From: Basidiobolus meristosporus CBS 931.73
Taxonomy: Eukaryota; Basidiobolomycota; Basidiobolomycetes; Basidiobolales; Basidiobolaceae
Assembly (NCBI GenBank): GCA_002104905.1
Contig: MCFE01000278.1
Location: 40,840 to 104,839, forward strand
Direction: 5' to 3'
DNA: 64,000 bases
Shown here: positions 1 through 11,244 of the stretch, piece by piece
Position numbering within the stretch: the stretch's first letter is position 1
Layout: every line of letters starts with the position of its first letter
Position numbers and translations under genes: made by a program
Notes under the pieces: generated by a model
The model's input: only the letters and a program-made list of their open reading frames with translations
Told to the model about the DNA's origin: nothing
Databases searched by the model: none

Positions 1-2553
1 CCAGCATGTGTTAACAGTTGCATGGCATTCACATCCAAAAATGCAACCATTGCAATGTGTCCAAATTGTCAGGAATCCACCATCATTGAGGGAAACATTG
101 TTACACTCCGGATATATTCCAGTCATATCCTGTCTGAGGAAGCTGATGCAGTCCAACAAATATTGCAAAGCTGTACAGTACCACACTCAGTAACAATCAA
201 GTGCAAACATATCCAATATATTTGATGGGAAACATTACAAACAGCTAAGAAGCAAGGGCTACTTTGAAGGTATGTATGACCATGCCTTTGCTTTAGCACT
301 TGATGGATTCTCATTAAACAAGTACTCTACCAGCAAATCCTGCTGACCACTAATTATCATCAATCTGAATCTGCCGCCCATCATACAGTATCAGAGCAAT
401 AATCTGATGGTAGTCTCACTGGTATCTGGGCCAAAATCCCTGTCTAACCTGGATAGCTACCAGTATCCATTGCTGGATGAGTTTTGTATGCTTTCCAGCG
501 GGATAATGGTAAATGGCCATTATGTAAAAGCAGATATTATTATCTGCATTGGGGATACCCCAGCCATCAGCAAGATAGCAGGTTTTTCCAGGCACAATAG
601 ACGGTATTGCTGTCAAATGTGTGAGATCCAGGGGATTTACTCTAAAACTCACACACATTATTATTACTCAAACACCAGCACTAAGAACATCATCTCTCCA
701 CAGAGAGAATATACAGAAGTAAGCATGCAATTGCAACAATGTTGGCAAGCTATTAGCCATTGGCTGGAATATGGGATCAATTGGAAACTGGAGATACTTA
801 AGATACAGGGTATATGTTGAAGCAAAAGCTTTCCACTGGGAGCAATGCATTTGCGTTTCAACAATATCCCTATACTAATGACCAAGTTGTACATGGGGCA
901 TTTCAAGCTAAATGAGTCCTTTGAGATACCGCAAAAATTTGAAAGAATGGCAAGATATTACAGAGTATATGCTACCCTAAGTACTTTTCATGTGCTCCAA
1001 TTAATATTCATATGCATGTGCAACAATACAAATGCAAAGGCTGGATGAACTGGATATGTATTTATTCAAGTAGTGTTCTGAAGCTATTCCTACCAAGAGT
1101 ACACTGGAAGCATTGGGAGTCATATGTGGACATTGTAGGAAAATTTATCCACAAGCGGATCACAAATGCCAACTTGACACATCTACAGCTGTTGTGTGAG
1201 GAGTTTGTAATGGGATTTGAGCGGCTATACTACAAACATAAAGCTGAACATGTAGATCTCTGCCGCTACTGCATCCATTCTCTACTCCATCTTGCATGGT
1301 GTGTGGAGAATATTGGGCCTTGCTCCACCTTTTTGGGAGTTTCCTATGGAGCAGATGTGTGGGGAGATAGGAAGACAAGTCAAGTTGCAGATATTACCAT
1401 ATCCCAATCTCATCAAGAATATTACCTTCAAGTCCGTCATGGATGTGATGAGTTGGTACATAGAAGACAGCCAGAAACTGTTGGAAAATACTGAGGACAA
1501 ATGTACATATGGAGACACCTATGCCTATAGTATTAAGAAGCTTAGCAGCCCCAATGCATGGGTAATCAGTTAAGTAATGCCAAGTTGGGTTGTGTGCAAC
1601 AAGTAACTAATTTTTATCAGGAAAACTCCACCACAATATTGCCGGATTTATTGTGGTCACAAGCCAACTTCTACACCATTCAATATGGAATTCGCACAAA
1701 CAAAAGCCAGAACACAGCCACAAGGGGGACTAGAGTCCAGCAGGGAGGAAGAATATATTGGCCAAATACCAAGAAGTTCTTTGCAGATATTCCGGAGGTA
1801 TTCATGGCTGAAATGGCAACAACCAACCATATGTTTGCAAGATGTATATGTTACCAGCAGTACAGGGTATATGGCAACTTTGCAAGTATCACACTACAAA
1901 GCTGTAAAGTTGAGGTGATAGATGTATGTCAATTACAGCAGGTGTGCATGTTTGTAGAGGTCAGGAAGCAACAGGCCATAGTTCTGTTTGATTCAAACTA
2001 TATGTGGAATACTCAAAATAGTAGTGGGTAAGCAAATAAAGAAAGGTGACTCTACAGTGGAATACATGAATTGCACAAGGGGAGGTAGAAAAAGGAAACA
2101 CCATTTGGTAAATTGGTACGGTAGCATTATACAGAACCATTGGTAGGCCGTCATACTGCAAATATAATGCCATCAGAGTCTTACTGTGAGGCCATCACAC
2201 TGCCAAAATAATGCCATCAGAGTCTTGCTGTGAGGCCGTCAAAATATCATCAAGTCTCTTGCCATATAAGGCAATTAAATGTCCTGGCCAACTGGATTTA
2301 CTTGAAAAAGTTATAGAGAGCTGAAAGACCGCAACAATACCATGCAAATATTGTTACAGCACCAATAAAATATTGTCAAGTTTTATCCCTTTATTTGGCT
2401 GTAAAATTAGCAAAACACCCTCATGATCTTGTGATAAGTTCATTAGGAGGGTCACTAATTCCAAGCTGCTGCTATTATGATGGTCTCTAAACAGGATATT
2501 GATGGCAGATCCGGATCAGATTCACTTGTGAGACCAATTTATTTTTTATAGGG
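1..2553 (+). mobile_element. CACTA-like (Tnp2) transposon copy A, right-hand part
   Basis: Right portion of a Tnp2-type DNA transposon whose left part lies outside the window. It holds most of the transposase (to 2031) and then about 520 bp of non-coding subterminal DNA with repeats of the type GTGAGGCC and ATGCCATCAGAG near 2150-2240. The right end reads TTTTTTATAGGG at 2553, the inverse of the CCCTATGAAAA ends of the copies at 34667 and 47659. The next base onward is transposase coding sequence of copy B in the opposite orientation, so A appears inserted into B. The B left flank is outside the window, so a target-site duplication cannot be checked. Confidence 0.75.
8..2031 (+). pseudogene. 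Tnp2-family transposase, degenerate (copy A)
   Basis: Transposase of the fungal Tnp2 (CACTA/Plavaka-like) group, which would cut and integrate the element in the nucleus. The reading frame must be stitched from pieces (about 8-190, 407-820, 845-1048, 1012-1494, 1558-2031), so it is broken by stops and frameshifts. The diagnostic block is at 530-640: a hydrophobic strand followed by GDTPA (551-565, probable catalytic Asp) and then CCQMCEIQG (about 605-633), the paired-Cys motif of this family. The C-terminus NTQNSSG and its TAA at 2029-2031 match copy C, so this stop is probably natural. The N-terminal third is missing at the window edge. Confidence 0.75.
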
Positions 2554-3541
2554 ATTCTTGATAAGACTGGGATATTGTAGAACCTGCAACTGGACTTCTC
2601 TTCCTACCTCCCCAGACATCTGCTCCATAGGAAATTCCCAAAAGGTGAAGTAAGGTTCAATATTCTCAACACACCCAGCAAGATGGAGTAGAGAATGGAT
2701 ATAATAGCCGCAGTGATCTACACCTTCAGCTTTATGCTTATAGTATAGCCAATTGAGTTCTGTTGCAATTCTTTGCACAATAGCTGTAAGTGTCAAGTTG
2801 GCATTGGTGATCTGCTTCTGCATAAATATTCCAATAATGCCCACATATGACTCCCAATGCTTTCAATATACTCTTGGTAGAGATGACTTTGGAAGGCCAC
2901 TTGAATAAATACATATCCAGTTCATCCAGTCCATGAACTTGTATTGTTGCACTTATATTTATATATAATGTTTATGAATGTTGATTAAAGATTGTGAGAA
3001 GTACTTTTGGTAGCAGATACTCTGTAATATCTTGCCAATTCTTTCAGATTTCTCCAGTATTGCAAGGGACTCATTTTGCTTGAAATGCCCTACTTACAAC
3101 TTGGTTATCAGTATTGTGATATTGTTGAAAAGCCAATGCATTACTCCAGTGAAAAGCTTTTGATCCTACAGATACCATTTATCTTAAGTGTCTCCAGTTT
3201 CTAATTATTTCCACATTCTGGCTGATGGCTTATAGCTTGCCAAATTAGATGTAATTGCTTGCAGACTTCTGTATGTTCTTGCTATAGAAAGACAATGTTC
3301 TTAGTGTTGGTGTTTGGGTAATAATAATGTGTGTGAGTTATGAAGCAAGTCCCCTGGATCTCACATATTCAACAGCAATATTATCCATTGTGCCCAAAAA
3401 AGCCAGCTATCTTGCTGATGGCTGGGGTATCTCCAATGCAGATAACAATATACACTTTGACTTGATAGCCATTTACCATTATCCTGCTGGAAAGCATAGA
3501 AAATTCATTCAGCATTGGATACAGGCAGTTATCCAGGTTGG
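2554..3541 (-). pseudogene. Tnp2 transposase, C-terminal half (copy B)
   Basis: Minus-strand continuation of the copy B transposase. The stretch 2844-2539 parallels copy A 1150-1430 (shared segments such as YYKHKAE and YCIHSLLHLA). The region around 3330-3500 is the antisense image of the GDTPA/Cys block; the plus-strand ORF there is a shadow. The final C-terminal part is removed by the insertion of copy A at 2553/2554. There are many frame breaks and no functional product is expected. Confidence 0.7.
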
Positions 3542-3878
3542 ATGTATTGTGTGGTTTTATGAGTAGATTGGGGCTTGTTCTACAATGTAGAGGCTAACCA
3601 ACATTATACAACAACCTCCAATATGCTAATATTGAAATAGCTTATTGGGAGCCTCACTTTTATTTTCAACTGGGGAAGTCATATATCTGAAAATTCTGAA
3701 GGATCAAAGTTTTTGCGCAATTGAGCAAGCAATACACATGACACAAAGCTAAAAACTTGCAGTGGTGTAGATCAGACATAGGCTTGCACTTGTAAAAGAC
3801 ATTGCATGATTTGACTGGCTGGTTCAGATGTTACATGCAATCAAAGTCACCAAAGTAATTCTAGCAATAGAGGCCTAG

Positions 3879-4399
3879 TGTCATGATCACATGACAACCA
3901 TGAACACCCATGCCAAGTCTCAGCTTCCTAGCTCAATTTCTAAGAGATTCCTTGTGGAACCTTCTACTACCTTCCAGAAAGTTCCTGACCCTTCCAAACC
4001 ACTGTTACACAATGGAACATTCCATGGAAGCTTCCCATTGTATTTTTCATAGTCCAGTACCATATATGGAAGTACCAGGCCACATGACTTGGTCACATGA
4101 ACAGGTGACCTAATCCACTTCCCCATCCTGTCTCAGTGCCGTGTCATCTATGTCATTTTCCCCAGCACCATTGCTGTGCCTCACCCCACAACCCCATTAG
4201 TATTAGCCAATATCTCTTGGCATCAGTATAACCAAAAAGTATATATAGTCCTATCCCCCCTTAGGTATTCCTCAGTCTAATAAACACAGGTCTTGAATAA
4301 ACAGCCTTGCCTTGAATCCTGCCTTGCCTTGATGGTCCACACCTAAGTCCTTTCCTGCCATGCCTAGCTTTTCCTCCTGCCTTGTGTCTATTCATAACA
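3879..4399 (+). repeat. gypsy-1 5' LTR
   Basis: 521 bp, starting TGTCATGATCACATGA and ending CATAACA, preceded by target duplication CCTAG. It contains a TATA box at 4240-4247. Short ORFs inside it are shadows duplicated in the 3' LTR. Confidence 0.95.
4240..4247 (+). promoter_or_regulatory. TATA box of the gypsy-1 LTR
   Basis: TATATATAG-type box in the 5' LTR. Transcription would be expected about 25-35 bp downstream, near CTCAGTCTAATAAAC (4271-4285), which places the R region there. The same box is at about 9407 in the 3' LTR. Confidence 0.6.
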
Positions 4400-4401
4400 G
4401 T

Positions 4402-4410
4402 TTTATCAGA
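4402..4410 (+). promoter_or_regulatory. Candidate self-priming primer-binding site of gypsy-1
   Basis: TTTATCAGA, two bases after the 5' LTR. It is the exact reverse complement of TCTGATAAA at 9443-9451 in the 3' LTR, just downstream of the TATA box where the RNA 5' end should lie. The 5' LTR copy (4276-4284) differs by one base. Such complementarity is known for Tf1/sushi-type chromoviruses that prime from their own RNA. No good 12-18 nt match to a tRNA 3' end is obvious. Confidence 0.4.
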
Positions 4411-4775
4411 TTCTCCTGACTTACCTGTGGATCCCTGCCTTCTGCCCAAAGTTTGAAGAAAACTTGTAAAAGGAATACTCACCGTAAGTATCACCCATCA
4501 TCTTTCCCTAGTCTTGTCCTACAAAGGCAAAGATACTATATCTTTGTAAAACTATTGGTCAAAGCTGCATTCACTTTATTACCCTGCTGGTGGAGTTTAC
4601 AGTTGTTACAGTATTGGAAGCTTTAGTACAATACTCTATCAACGGACGTTGAAACCAGTACCTTCTGAAGTGACGCTAACTTATTTAAGTTGGGGATTGT
4701 GCCTCAATAGTTGTATTCTTGACATACTAGTGGCTTTACAAACCCACTATCTAGTTTAGTATATCCCAGTATTCC

Positions 4776-5693
4776 TTGCAAGCTCATCTGCCTTCCTCTG
4801 CTACCATGTCCAACCTAGAGCTGAACTTTGCCCAGCTCATGGCTGCCTTTACCCAACTGCAGCAAGACCATGCAGACCTCAGAAACACTCTTGCTCAGTT
4901 CCAGAACCAAAGTGTCCAGCAAACTAGCCATGTCCCAGTCCACCAAGAGCCCAAGTATACTCCTGCTACCAAGTTCAATGGCTCTCAGAATGAACTCCAT
5001 GGCTTCATCAACATGGTGAAGAACAATCTTGCACTCCAGCCCAACCGGTACCCCACTGAGCAGGCCAAAGTTGGTTTCATCGCCAACCTGCTTACTGGTA
5101 CAGCTCTCAAGTGGTTCTCCCCATTAGGGGAGACCAACTCTCCCCTCCTCAGAGACTACCAAGCTTTTCTCACTGAAATGGAGCTAACATTTGGTAACCT
5201 TGACCAAGCCAGAACTGCTGCCAACAAGATCAAGACCCTCAAGCAAGGGAACAAACCAGCATGAGTCTATGCCTCAGAATTCCAACAACTCTCCAGTGAC
5301 CTCAGCTCCTGGGGTCAAGCAGCCTTGATTAGCCAATTCCAAGATGGCTTCAATGATGAAGTTTGTGTTCTGCTACTCACACTCCCAGATCCAGATACAT
5401 TGGTTGAAGCTATGCACCAAGCAATCCGGTGTGATAACAGACTATTCCAGAAGAAGCAAAAGAACTGTCAAAGACACATTCCTGTTGCAGTCCCAGCCCC
5501 TCCTGCTCCCCAAGTCACTCCAGAAGATCCTATGCAGATTGATAGTGCCAAATACAAGAAACTATCAAAGAGTGAAAAGTCCAGACATCAACAAGCCAAC
5601 CTCTGTCTATACTGTGGCCAACCAGGTCACTTTGCCAAGTCCTGCCCCAACAAGAAGTCCAGCTTCAAGCTGATGCAGTCCTCCAGCAACTAA
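4776..5693 (+). pseudogene. gag: gypsy-1 Gag (capsid and zinc knuckle)
   Basis: Structural protein of the virus-like particle. The likely start is ATG 4806 (MSNLELNF); ATG 4776 is also in frame. An N-terminal coiled region (Leu/Gln-rich, about 4806-4925) is followed by the retrotransposon capsid domain (about 4955-5400, with KFNGS, ALKWF) and a CCHC knuckle, CLYCGQPGHFAKSC, at about 5605-5646. A single in-frame TGA at 5262-5264 breaks it; the frame continues without shift to TAA 5691-5693. The stop is consistent with a CpG transition in an Arg codon. Confidence 0.85.
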
Positions 5694-8600
5694 CCTGATT
5701 CAGATCTGTTGGGAAACTCCAATGTCCAGTTGCACTGACAGGTTTGCAACTGGACCCACCCATGAAAATCCAGCATATCCAAGAATCTTCCTTTGCCACA
5801 AAATCTATCCAGTCCTTGAGAATACCTGTTAAAATCCAGATCCCTGACTCCAGTCCTGTCCCAGCCCTAGCGCTGATTGAATCCAATGCTTCATCCTGTC
5901 TCATTGACCAAGCCTTTGTCCAGAAACACTCTATTCCTGTTACCTTGAAATCCTGTCCAGTCCAAGTAGAAGTTATTGATGGAAGATCACTCTCCTCTGG
6001 TGCTGTTACCCATGAAACATGCTTACTCCAGCTTTCCAGTACTGCCCACCAAGAAAGAATAGCCTTCAACATCATCAACTCACCACACTATCCTATTATG
6101 CTTGGACGCTTATGGTAGAGCTACCACAATCCAAGTACTGATTAGAAATCCAAGATCCTGTCATTCACCAGATCCCACCAAGTCAACTCCATAAAATCTC
6201 CAGACCCTGATAACTGTGAAAAGACGGTTGGCAACAGTTCAACAGCCCAAGATACCTTGCCAGCTGAAGGAGCCCCCTCAGCAACTATACCAGCCAAGTA
6301 CCAAGAGTTTGCCCCTGTCTTTGACAAGAAGAAAGCAGAACTCCTCCCTGACCATTGGCCTTATGACTGCCCTATTGACCGTGACCGTGGAAAAGTCCCT
6401 CCATTTGGCCCAATATACAACCTCTCCCAGCCGGAGTTGAAAGAACTCCATGGTTATATTGAAGAAAACCTCCAGAAGGGTTTTATTCAGCACTCCAAAT
6501 CACCTGCTGGAGCCCCAATCCTCTTTGTCAAGAAGAAGGATGGCACACTCAGAATGTGTGTGGACTACTGTGCTTTGAATAAGATCACAGTCAAGAACCG
6601 CTACCCCCTGCCCCTGATCAACACACTGTTGGATCAGCTATATGTTGCCCAAGTCTTCACCAAGATTGACTTGCAAGGAGCTTACAATCTTGTCAGAATC
6701 AAGCCCGGTTATGAATGGAAAACTGCCTTTTGCACAAGATATGGTCACTTTGAGTACAAAGTAAAGCCATTTGGCCTCACCAATTCCCCTGCTGTGTTTC
6801 AACACCTCATGAATGACATATTCCGTGAATACCTTGACCAGTTTGTGGTAATCTACCTTGATGATATTCTCATATACTTCAAGAGCCAAGATGAACATGA
6901 TGAACATGTCAAGAAAGTATTGAGAAAACTAGACTCTGCTGGTCTCTATGCCAAGCAAGAGAAGTGTGAATTTGACCAGAGAGAAGTGAAATTTCTTGGT
7001 TACCTCATTGGCCCTGAGGGAACAAGAATGGATCCAAAGAAAGTTGACTCAGTCCAATCCTGGAAAACTCCAAGCTCAGTCAAGGAAGTACAATCCTTCC
7101 TGGGATTTGCCAACTTCTATTGCAGGTTCATAGCCAACTACTCCAAGATAGTCACCCCTCTGACAAAGCTTACCCAGAAGAACACACCTTTTGCCTGTAA
7201 TGAGGAGCAATCCAGCTCATTCAACCAACTCAAGAAATCTTTCCTGAAGGCCCCCCTGCTTGCCCACCCTGACCTTGAGAAGCAATTCATAGTGGAGACT
7301 GATGCTTCTGATTTTGCCCTTGGTGCCATACTCTCCCAGTATGATGAGGACAATGTGTTGCACCCCATTGCAATCTACTCTTGGAAGTTTTCCCCTGCAG
7401 AGATCAACTATGATATCTATGATAGGAGTTGCTTGCCATCATTGTAGCCTTTGAGCAATGGAGACACTACCTGGATGGTGCAAAACACAAAATCAAAGTC
7501 TTCTGTGACCATAAGAACCTTGAGTACTTTGCAACTTCCAAAGTACTAAACCGGAGACAAGCCAGATGGTCACTCTTCCTGTCTACCTTTGACTTTACTA
7601 TCACCTATAGACCTGGTGCAAAGCAAGGAAAGCCTGATGCCCTGTTCAGAAAAAAGGAATATGCCCTGGAAGAGGGAGATGATGCCTGTTGGCAAATGGA
7701 ACACCCATTGCTGAGCAAGAAACATTTTGAGATTCTTGCCACCCAGTCCTCAAGTCTTGTCATCCCTTCATTCCTACTAAGGATATCAGCCAAAACCTTG
7801 AATGCTATCAAAAGAGATTTCTGGTGGCCTAGAATGATAACTCTTATCAAAGAGTACATTCTGACTTGTGATATTTGCAACTGTGCAAAACCAGCTAGAC
7901 ACCAGCCCTATGGACTTCTTCAGCCCTTGCCTATCCCAGAACACCAACGGGGATCTATATCTATAGACTTCATTGCTGACCTCCCAGAGTCCTGTGGCTT
8001 CAATGCTATACTTGTAGTGGCTGACTGGCTGACCAAGATGGCTCACTTTATCCCTTGCTGTAAGAACACTGATGCAAAAGAAACCACTGTGTTAGTCCTG
8101 AAGAATATTTTCTGCCTTCATGGTATCCCCAGTGATATTGCGTCAGATAGAGGCCCACAGTTTGTGTCCAAGTTTTGGAAACACTTCATGCAATACCTTA
8201 GTGTTCAAGTCAAGCTCTCTACTGCCTTCTATCCACAGACTGATGGCCAGACTGAAAGAATCAACCAGATTCTAGAGCAATACCTCTGGTGCTATATCAA
8301 TTACCAGCAAGAAAATTGGGTTGATCTACTACCTGTTGCTGAGTTAGCCTACAACAACTCAAGCCATAGTGCAACCGGTTTTACACCATTCTATGCAAAC
8401 TATGGATTCCACCCTCAGTTTGATATCCAGATTCCAACAAACCCAATGAGCCCACATGCGGCTGAAGATGCCCAAGCAGTCCAGGACATCCAGAATACCC
8501 TCAAGGAAGAACTATCCTTAGCTCAGGAAAGCTACAAGATATTTGCCAATCTAAAACGGCATCCCAGCCCTGATCTTAATGAAGGAGATTTTGTATGGCT

Positions 8601-9045
8601 GCTCAGAAGAAACATCAGCACCAACCGCCCTTGTGACAAATTGGATTTCAAGAAACTTGATCCTGAAAGGATCTAGAAGAAGCTTAGCCCTATAGTATAT
8701 CAGCTACAGTTACCAGCAAGTATGAAAATCCATGATACTTTCCATGTGTCCCTCCTGGAGCCGTATTGTAGGAACACCTTGCCAAACTGGCAAGAAGCAA
8801 AGCCCCAAGCTATCCAGGTTGACCAACATCAAGAATTTGAAGTTAAACAGATTCTAGACTCCAAGTATATCCGGTCAAAGCTGTACTACTTAGTAGACTG
8901 GATTGGTTATGGTCCAAGTGACCAAACATGGGAACTAGCTACCCATCTCACTAATTGTCAAGAACTAGTTACCCAGTTCCACCAGCAATATCCTGCAAAA
9001 CCTGCCCCAAAGGGAAACAGAGCTTTGCCTGGAAAAGGAGAATAG
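5675..9045 (+). pseudogene. pol: gypsy-1 Pol polyprotein with chromodomain
   Basis: Pol lies in the -1 frame relative to gag with about 19 nt overlap. Domains in order: aspartic protease (about 5850-6110, active site degenerate, ESNA for the usual DSGA); reverse transcriptase (about 6440-7000, [15 protein letters not shown] and catalytic YLDD in VVIYLDDILIY); RNase H (from TDASDFALG at about 7300); integrase core (DFIADLP, SDRGPQFV, GQTERIN give D-D-E, about 7965-8260); and a chromodomain (about 8835-8995, WIGYGPSDQTWE). Lesions are TAG at 6116 and 6143, a 1-nt deletion near 7430 and TAG at 8674. The His-His half of the integrase zinc finger is deleted near 7780. The chromodomain of such elements is known to direct insertion to heterochromatin. 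Confidence 0.9.
9031..9045 (+). promoter_or_regulatory. Polypurine tract of gypsy-1
   Basis: GGAAAAGGAGAATAG immediately before the 3' LTR, the expected plus-strand primer site for reverse transcription. It also contains the pol stop codon (TAG 9043-9045). Confidence 0.8.
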
Positions 9046-9566
9046 TGTCATGATCACATGACAACCATGAACACCCATGCCAAGCTTCAGCTTCCTAGCT
9101 CAATTTCTAAGAGATTCCTTCTGGAACCTTCTACTACCTTCCAAAAAGTTCCTGACCCTTCCAAACCACTGTTACACAATGGAACATTCCATGGAAGCTT
9201 CCCATTGCACTTTTCATAGTCCAGTACCATATATGGAAATACCAGGCCACATGACTTGGTCACCTGATCAGGTGACCTAATCCACTTCCCCATCCTGTCT
9301 CAGTGCTGTGTCATCTATGTCATTTTCCCCAGCACCATTGCTGTACCTCACCCCACAACCCTGTTAGTATTAGCCAATATCTCTTGGCATCAGTATAATC
9401 AAAAAGTATATATAGTCCTATCCCCCCTTAGGTATTCCTCAGTCTGATAAACACAGGTCTTGAATAAACTGCCTTGCCTTGAATCCTGCCTTGCCTTGAT
9501 GGTCCACACCTAAGTCCTTTCCTGCCATGCCTAGCTTTTCCTCCTGCCTTGTGTCTATTCATAACA
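9046..9566 (+). repeat. gypsy-1 3' LTR
   Basis: 521 bp, TGTCATGATC...CATAACA, followed by target duplication CCTAG at 9567-9571. It differs from the 5' LTR by about 16 substitutions and no indels. Confidence 0.95.
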
Positions 9567-9845
9567 CCTAGTTTATAAGATAATTTGACTCTTCTGATCA
9601 TAACTCCTTAAGTACTGCTTCAAGTGTGCTGTAATTTGCAATATTTGTTGGCTACTGAGTGTTCTGCATGATGTAATATTCTTTGGTGGATTCCTTGTCT
9701 GGGTATGAAGCATGCGTCCTTAAAGTTGGAAATTCTTGATCTCTCACATGTGTGTATAATAGCAAAAAGCAAAATAAAGAAATGAGTGCAATATTTGTTT
9801 TGAGATATGTAGTAATTGAACACTTTCCCTTACAACAAATGGTGA

Positions 9846-10905
9846 TTTAGGCCTGGATACCAGTGGGACTAGCATCAGATATCAGTTCTGATACCGTAAG
9901 ATAGGCAACATATTTTGGTTGACAAGAATCAGTGGCCAGCAGGATTTGCTGGTAGAGTACTTGCCTAATGTTAGTGCATCAAGTGGCAAGGCAAAGGCAT
10001 GGTTATACCTGCCTTCAAAGAAGCCCTTGATTCTTAGCTGTTTGTAATGTTTGCAATCAAATATACTGGATATGTTTGCCCTTGATTGAAACTGAGTGCA
10101 GTTCTTTATAGCTTCACAATATTTTTTGGACTGCATGAGCTTCTTTAGCCAGGGTACCACTGGAATATATCTGGTGTGTGAACAATGTCTCTCCCAATTG
10201 TGATGAATTTCTGACAAGTTGGACACCTTGCAATGATGGAATTCCTGTTGTGAATGCCTTGCAACAGTTAGCACATACTGGTATCAGGACAGTCTCTAGG
10301 TCATATGTTGCCAGCTACATGACAGTTATCCATTTATGCTATCTATATGGTAAGTAGCATCCCTAGATAATTTAGGCAAGAAAAAGTAGTAGAACCTTGA
10401 AGCCCCCATTACTGATATTGGTGAAAACATGCCAGTTCTTTAGCTGCAATGTCACATCATTAACCAGTAGAGGAATTGTTGGACTCACCTGAGTGCATAA
10501 AGTGTTCTTGGCATTTTCTTTGGGTATTGTCTCATTGCACAATGGGATTTTGCTGGGCTCATGCAGGGTACTGTTGTAGAGAGAGAAAGGCTCACAATGA
10601 ATCAGTGAGCCTGCTTCTTCAGAGCTATCACTCTGCAGGCAATATTCAAAAGGCTGGGGTGAGCCTATAGGCATCACAAACCCACCGGCCTCAGTTTGAG
10701 CAAGGTGACAGTGCAGCTAAGCACCATTCTAGAAGTATCAAGTGGCTGGCAAGATACTGTTGGTATAGTAGAGACTGGCTTATGGTCAATCATGACTTGT
10801 GTGCTAATGCACTGCTCATGATCCTTGTAGTTCTTTCTATGCAGACTTCTTCTTCATGGCTGAGAGGCTTGTCACAATAGGCACATGGTCTTTCTTCTCT
10901 TCTCT
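9846..10905 (-). pseudogene. Tnp2 transposase, N-terminal half (copy B)
   Basis: Minus-strand N-terminal half of the copy B transposase. The stretch 10274-9882 corresponds to copy A 8-370 and copy C 42700-42330 (shared KLMQSNKYC and GYFEG-type segments). 10677-10372 corresponds to copy C 43130-42780, and about 10905-10680 to the N-terminal 80 residues of copy I (GKPLSHEAY region). It is broken by stops and frame changes. It joins the C-terminal half at 3541 once the intervening insertions are removed. Confidence 0.65.
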
Positions 10906-11244
10906 ACATCATTGAATCAATGTATTCTTCTCTATGGGCAAACAGTTTGATATTCATCAACATAATATTATTATATCACCTTTTTGTCAATACTCATATG
11001 AATTTGGATAGTCTTGTATATGAGACAATGCACCTATATGAATGTAAGAGTCAATGATGACCTGCCATGATAAGCATTACAAATAAAGTTGTGGCCCCTC
11101 ATACACATTTCTATGTAACATAATTTCCCCTTTGGTTTGGCTCACTGCCATACATATACCACTTGAAATAAAGCAAAGTTACCTGGTTCCCCACCAAACA
11201 CCACCTCTGACAGTAGCAGAAGAACAGTTGGGCAACAGCTTGCA
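10906..11244. promoter_or_regulatory. Divergent intergenic region of CACTA copy B
   Basis: About 340 bp between the transposase (minus) and ORF2 (plus). It aligns with 50034-50338 in copy I: shared ACAAATAAAGTTGTGG near 11080 (TATAAATA in copy I) and a block ending in AAATAAAGCAAAGTT near 11170. It probably holds both promoters. Confidence 0.45.

Larger units (their letters stand above)
3879..9566 (+). mobile_element. Ty3/gypsy chromovirus, full length (gypsy-1)
   Basis: Complete 5,688-bp LTR retrotransposon: two 521-bp LTRs, gag, pol in the order protease, reverse transcriptase, RNase H, integrase, and a C-terminal chromodomain. It is flanked by the 5-bp duplication CCTAG (3874-3878 and 9567-9571). 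By eye the LTRs differ at about 16 positions (roughly 3%), so the insertion is not very recent. Coding lesions are a TGA in gag (5262), TAGs in pol (6116, 6143, 8674) and a 1-nt deletion near 7430. It is therefore a dead copy, but the youngest-looking layer of the left-hand nest. Confidence 0.95.
3542..9843. other. Unknown TG...CA insertion in copy B, itself split by gypsy-1
   Basis: Compared with copies C and I, the copy B transposase is interrupted between 3541 and about 9843 by roughly 590 bp that are not transposase (3542-3873 and 9572-9843), with gypsy-1 in the middle. The block starts TGTATTGTGTGG and ends near CCCTTACAACA, so it could be a solo LTR of an unrecognised retroelement. No coding similarity is seen in it, and I could not find a convincing target duplication. 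The exact right edge is uncertain by a few bases. Confidence 0.4.

Noticed and set aside
3910-4113. 67-codon ORF repeated at 9077-9280
   Set aside because: Both lie inside the gypsy-1 LTRs and are duplicated because the LTRs are; no coding evidence.
5252-5275. In-frame TGA in gypsy-1 gag as possible recoding
   Set aside because: Other stops and a frameshift are present in the same element and the change fits a CpG transition; a mutation is simpler.
5675-5693. Programmed -1 frameshift between gypsy-1 gag and pol
   Set aside because: The frames are right for it, but no slippery heptamer is visible in the 19-nt overlap and the copy carries other indels, so it cannot be claimed.
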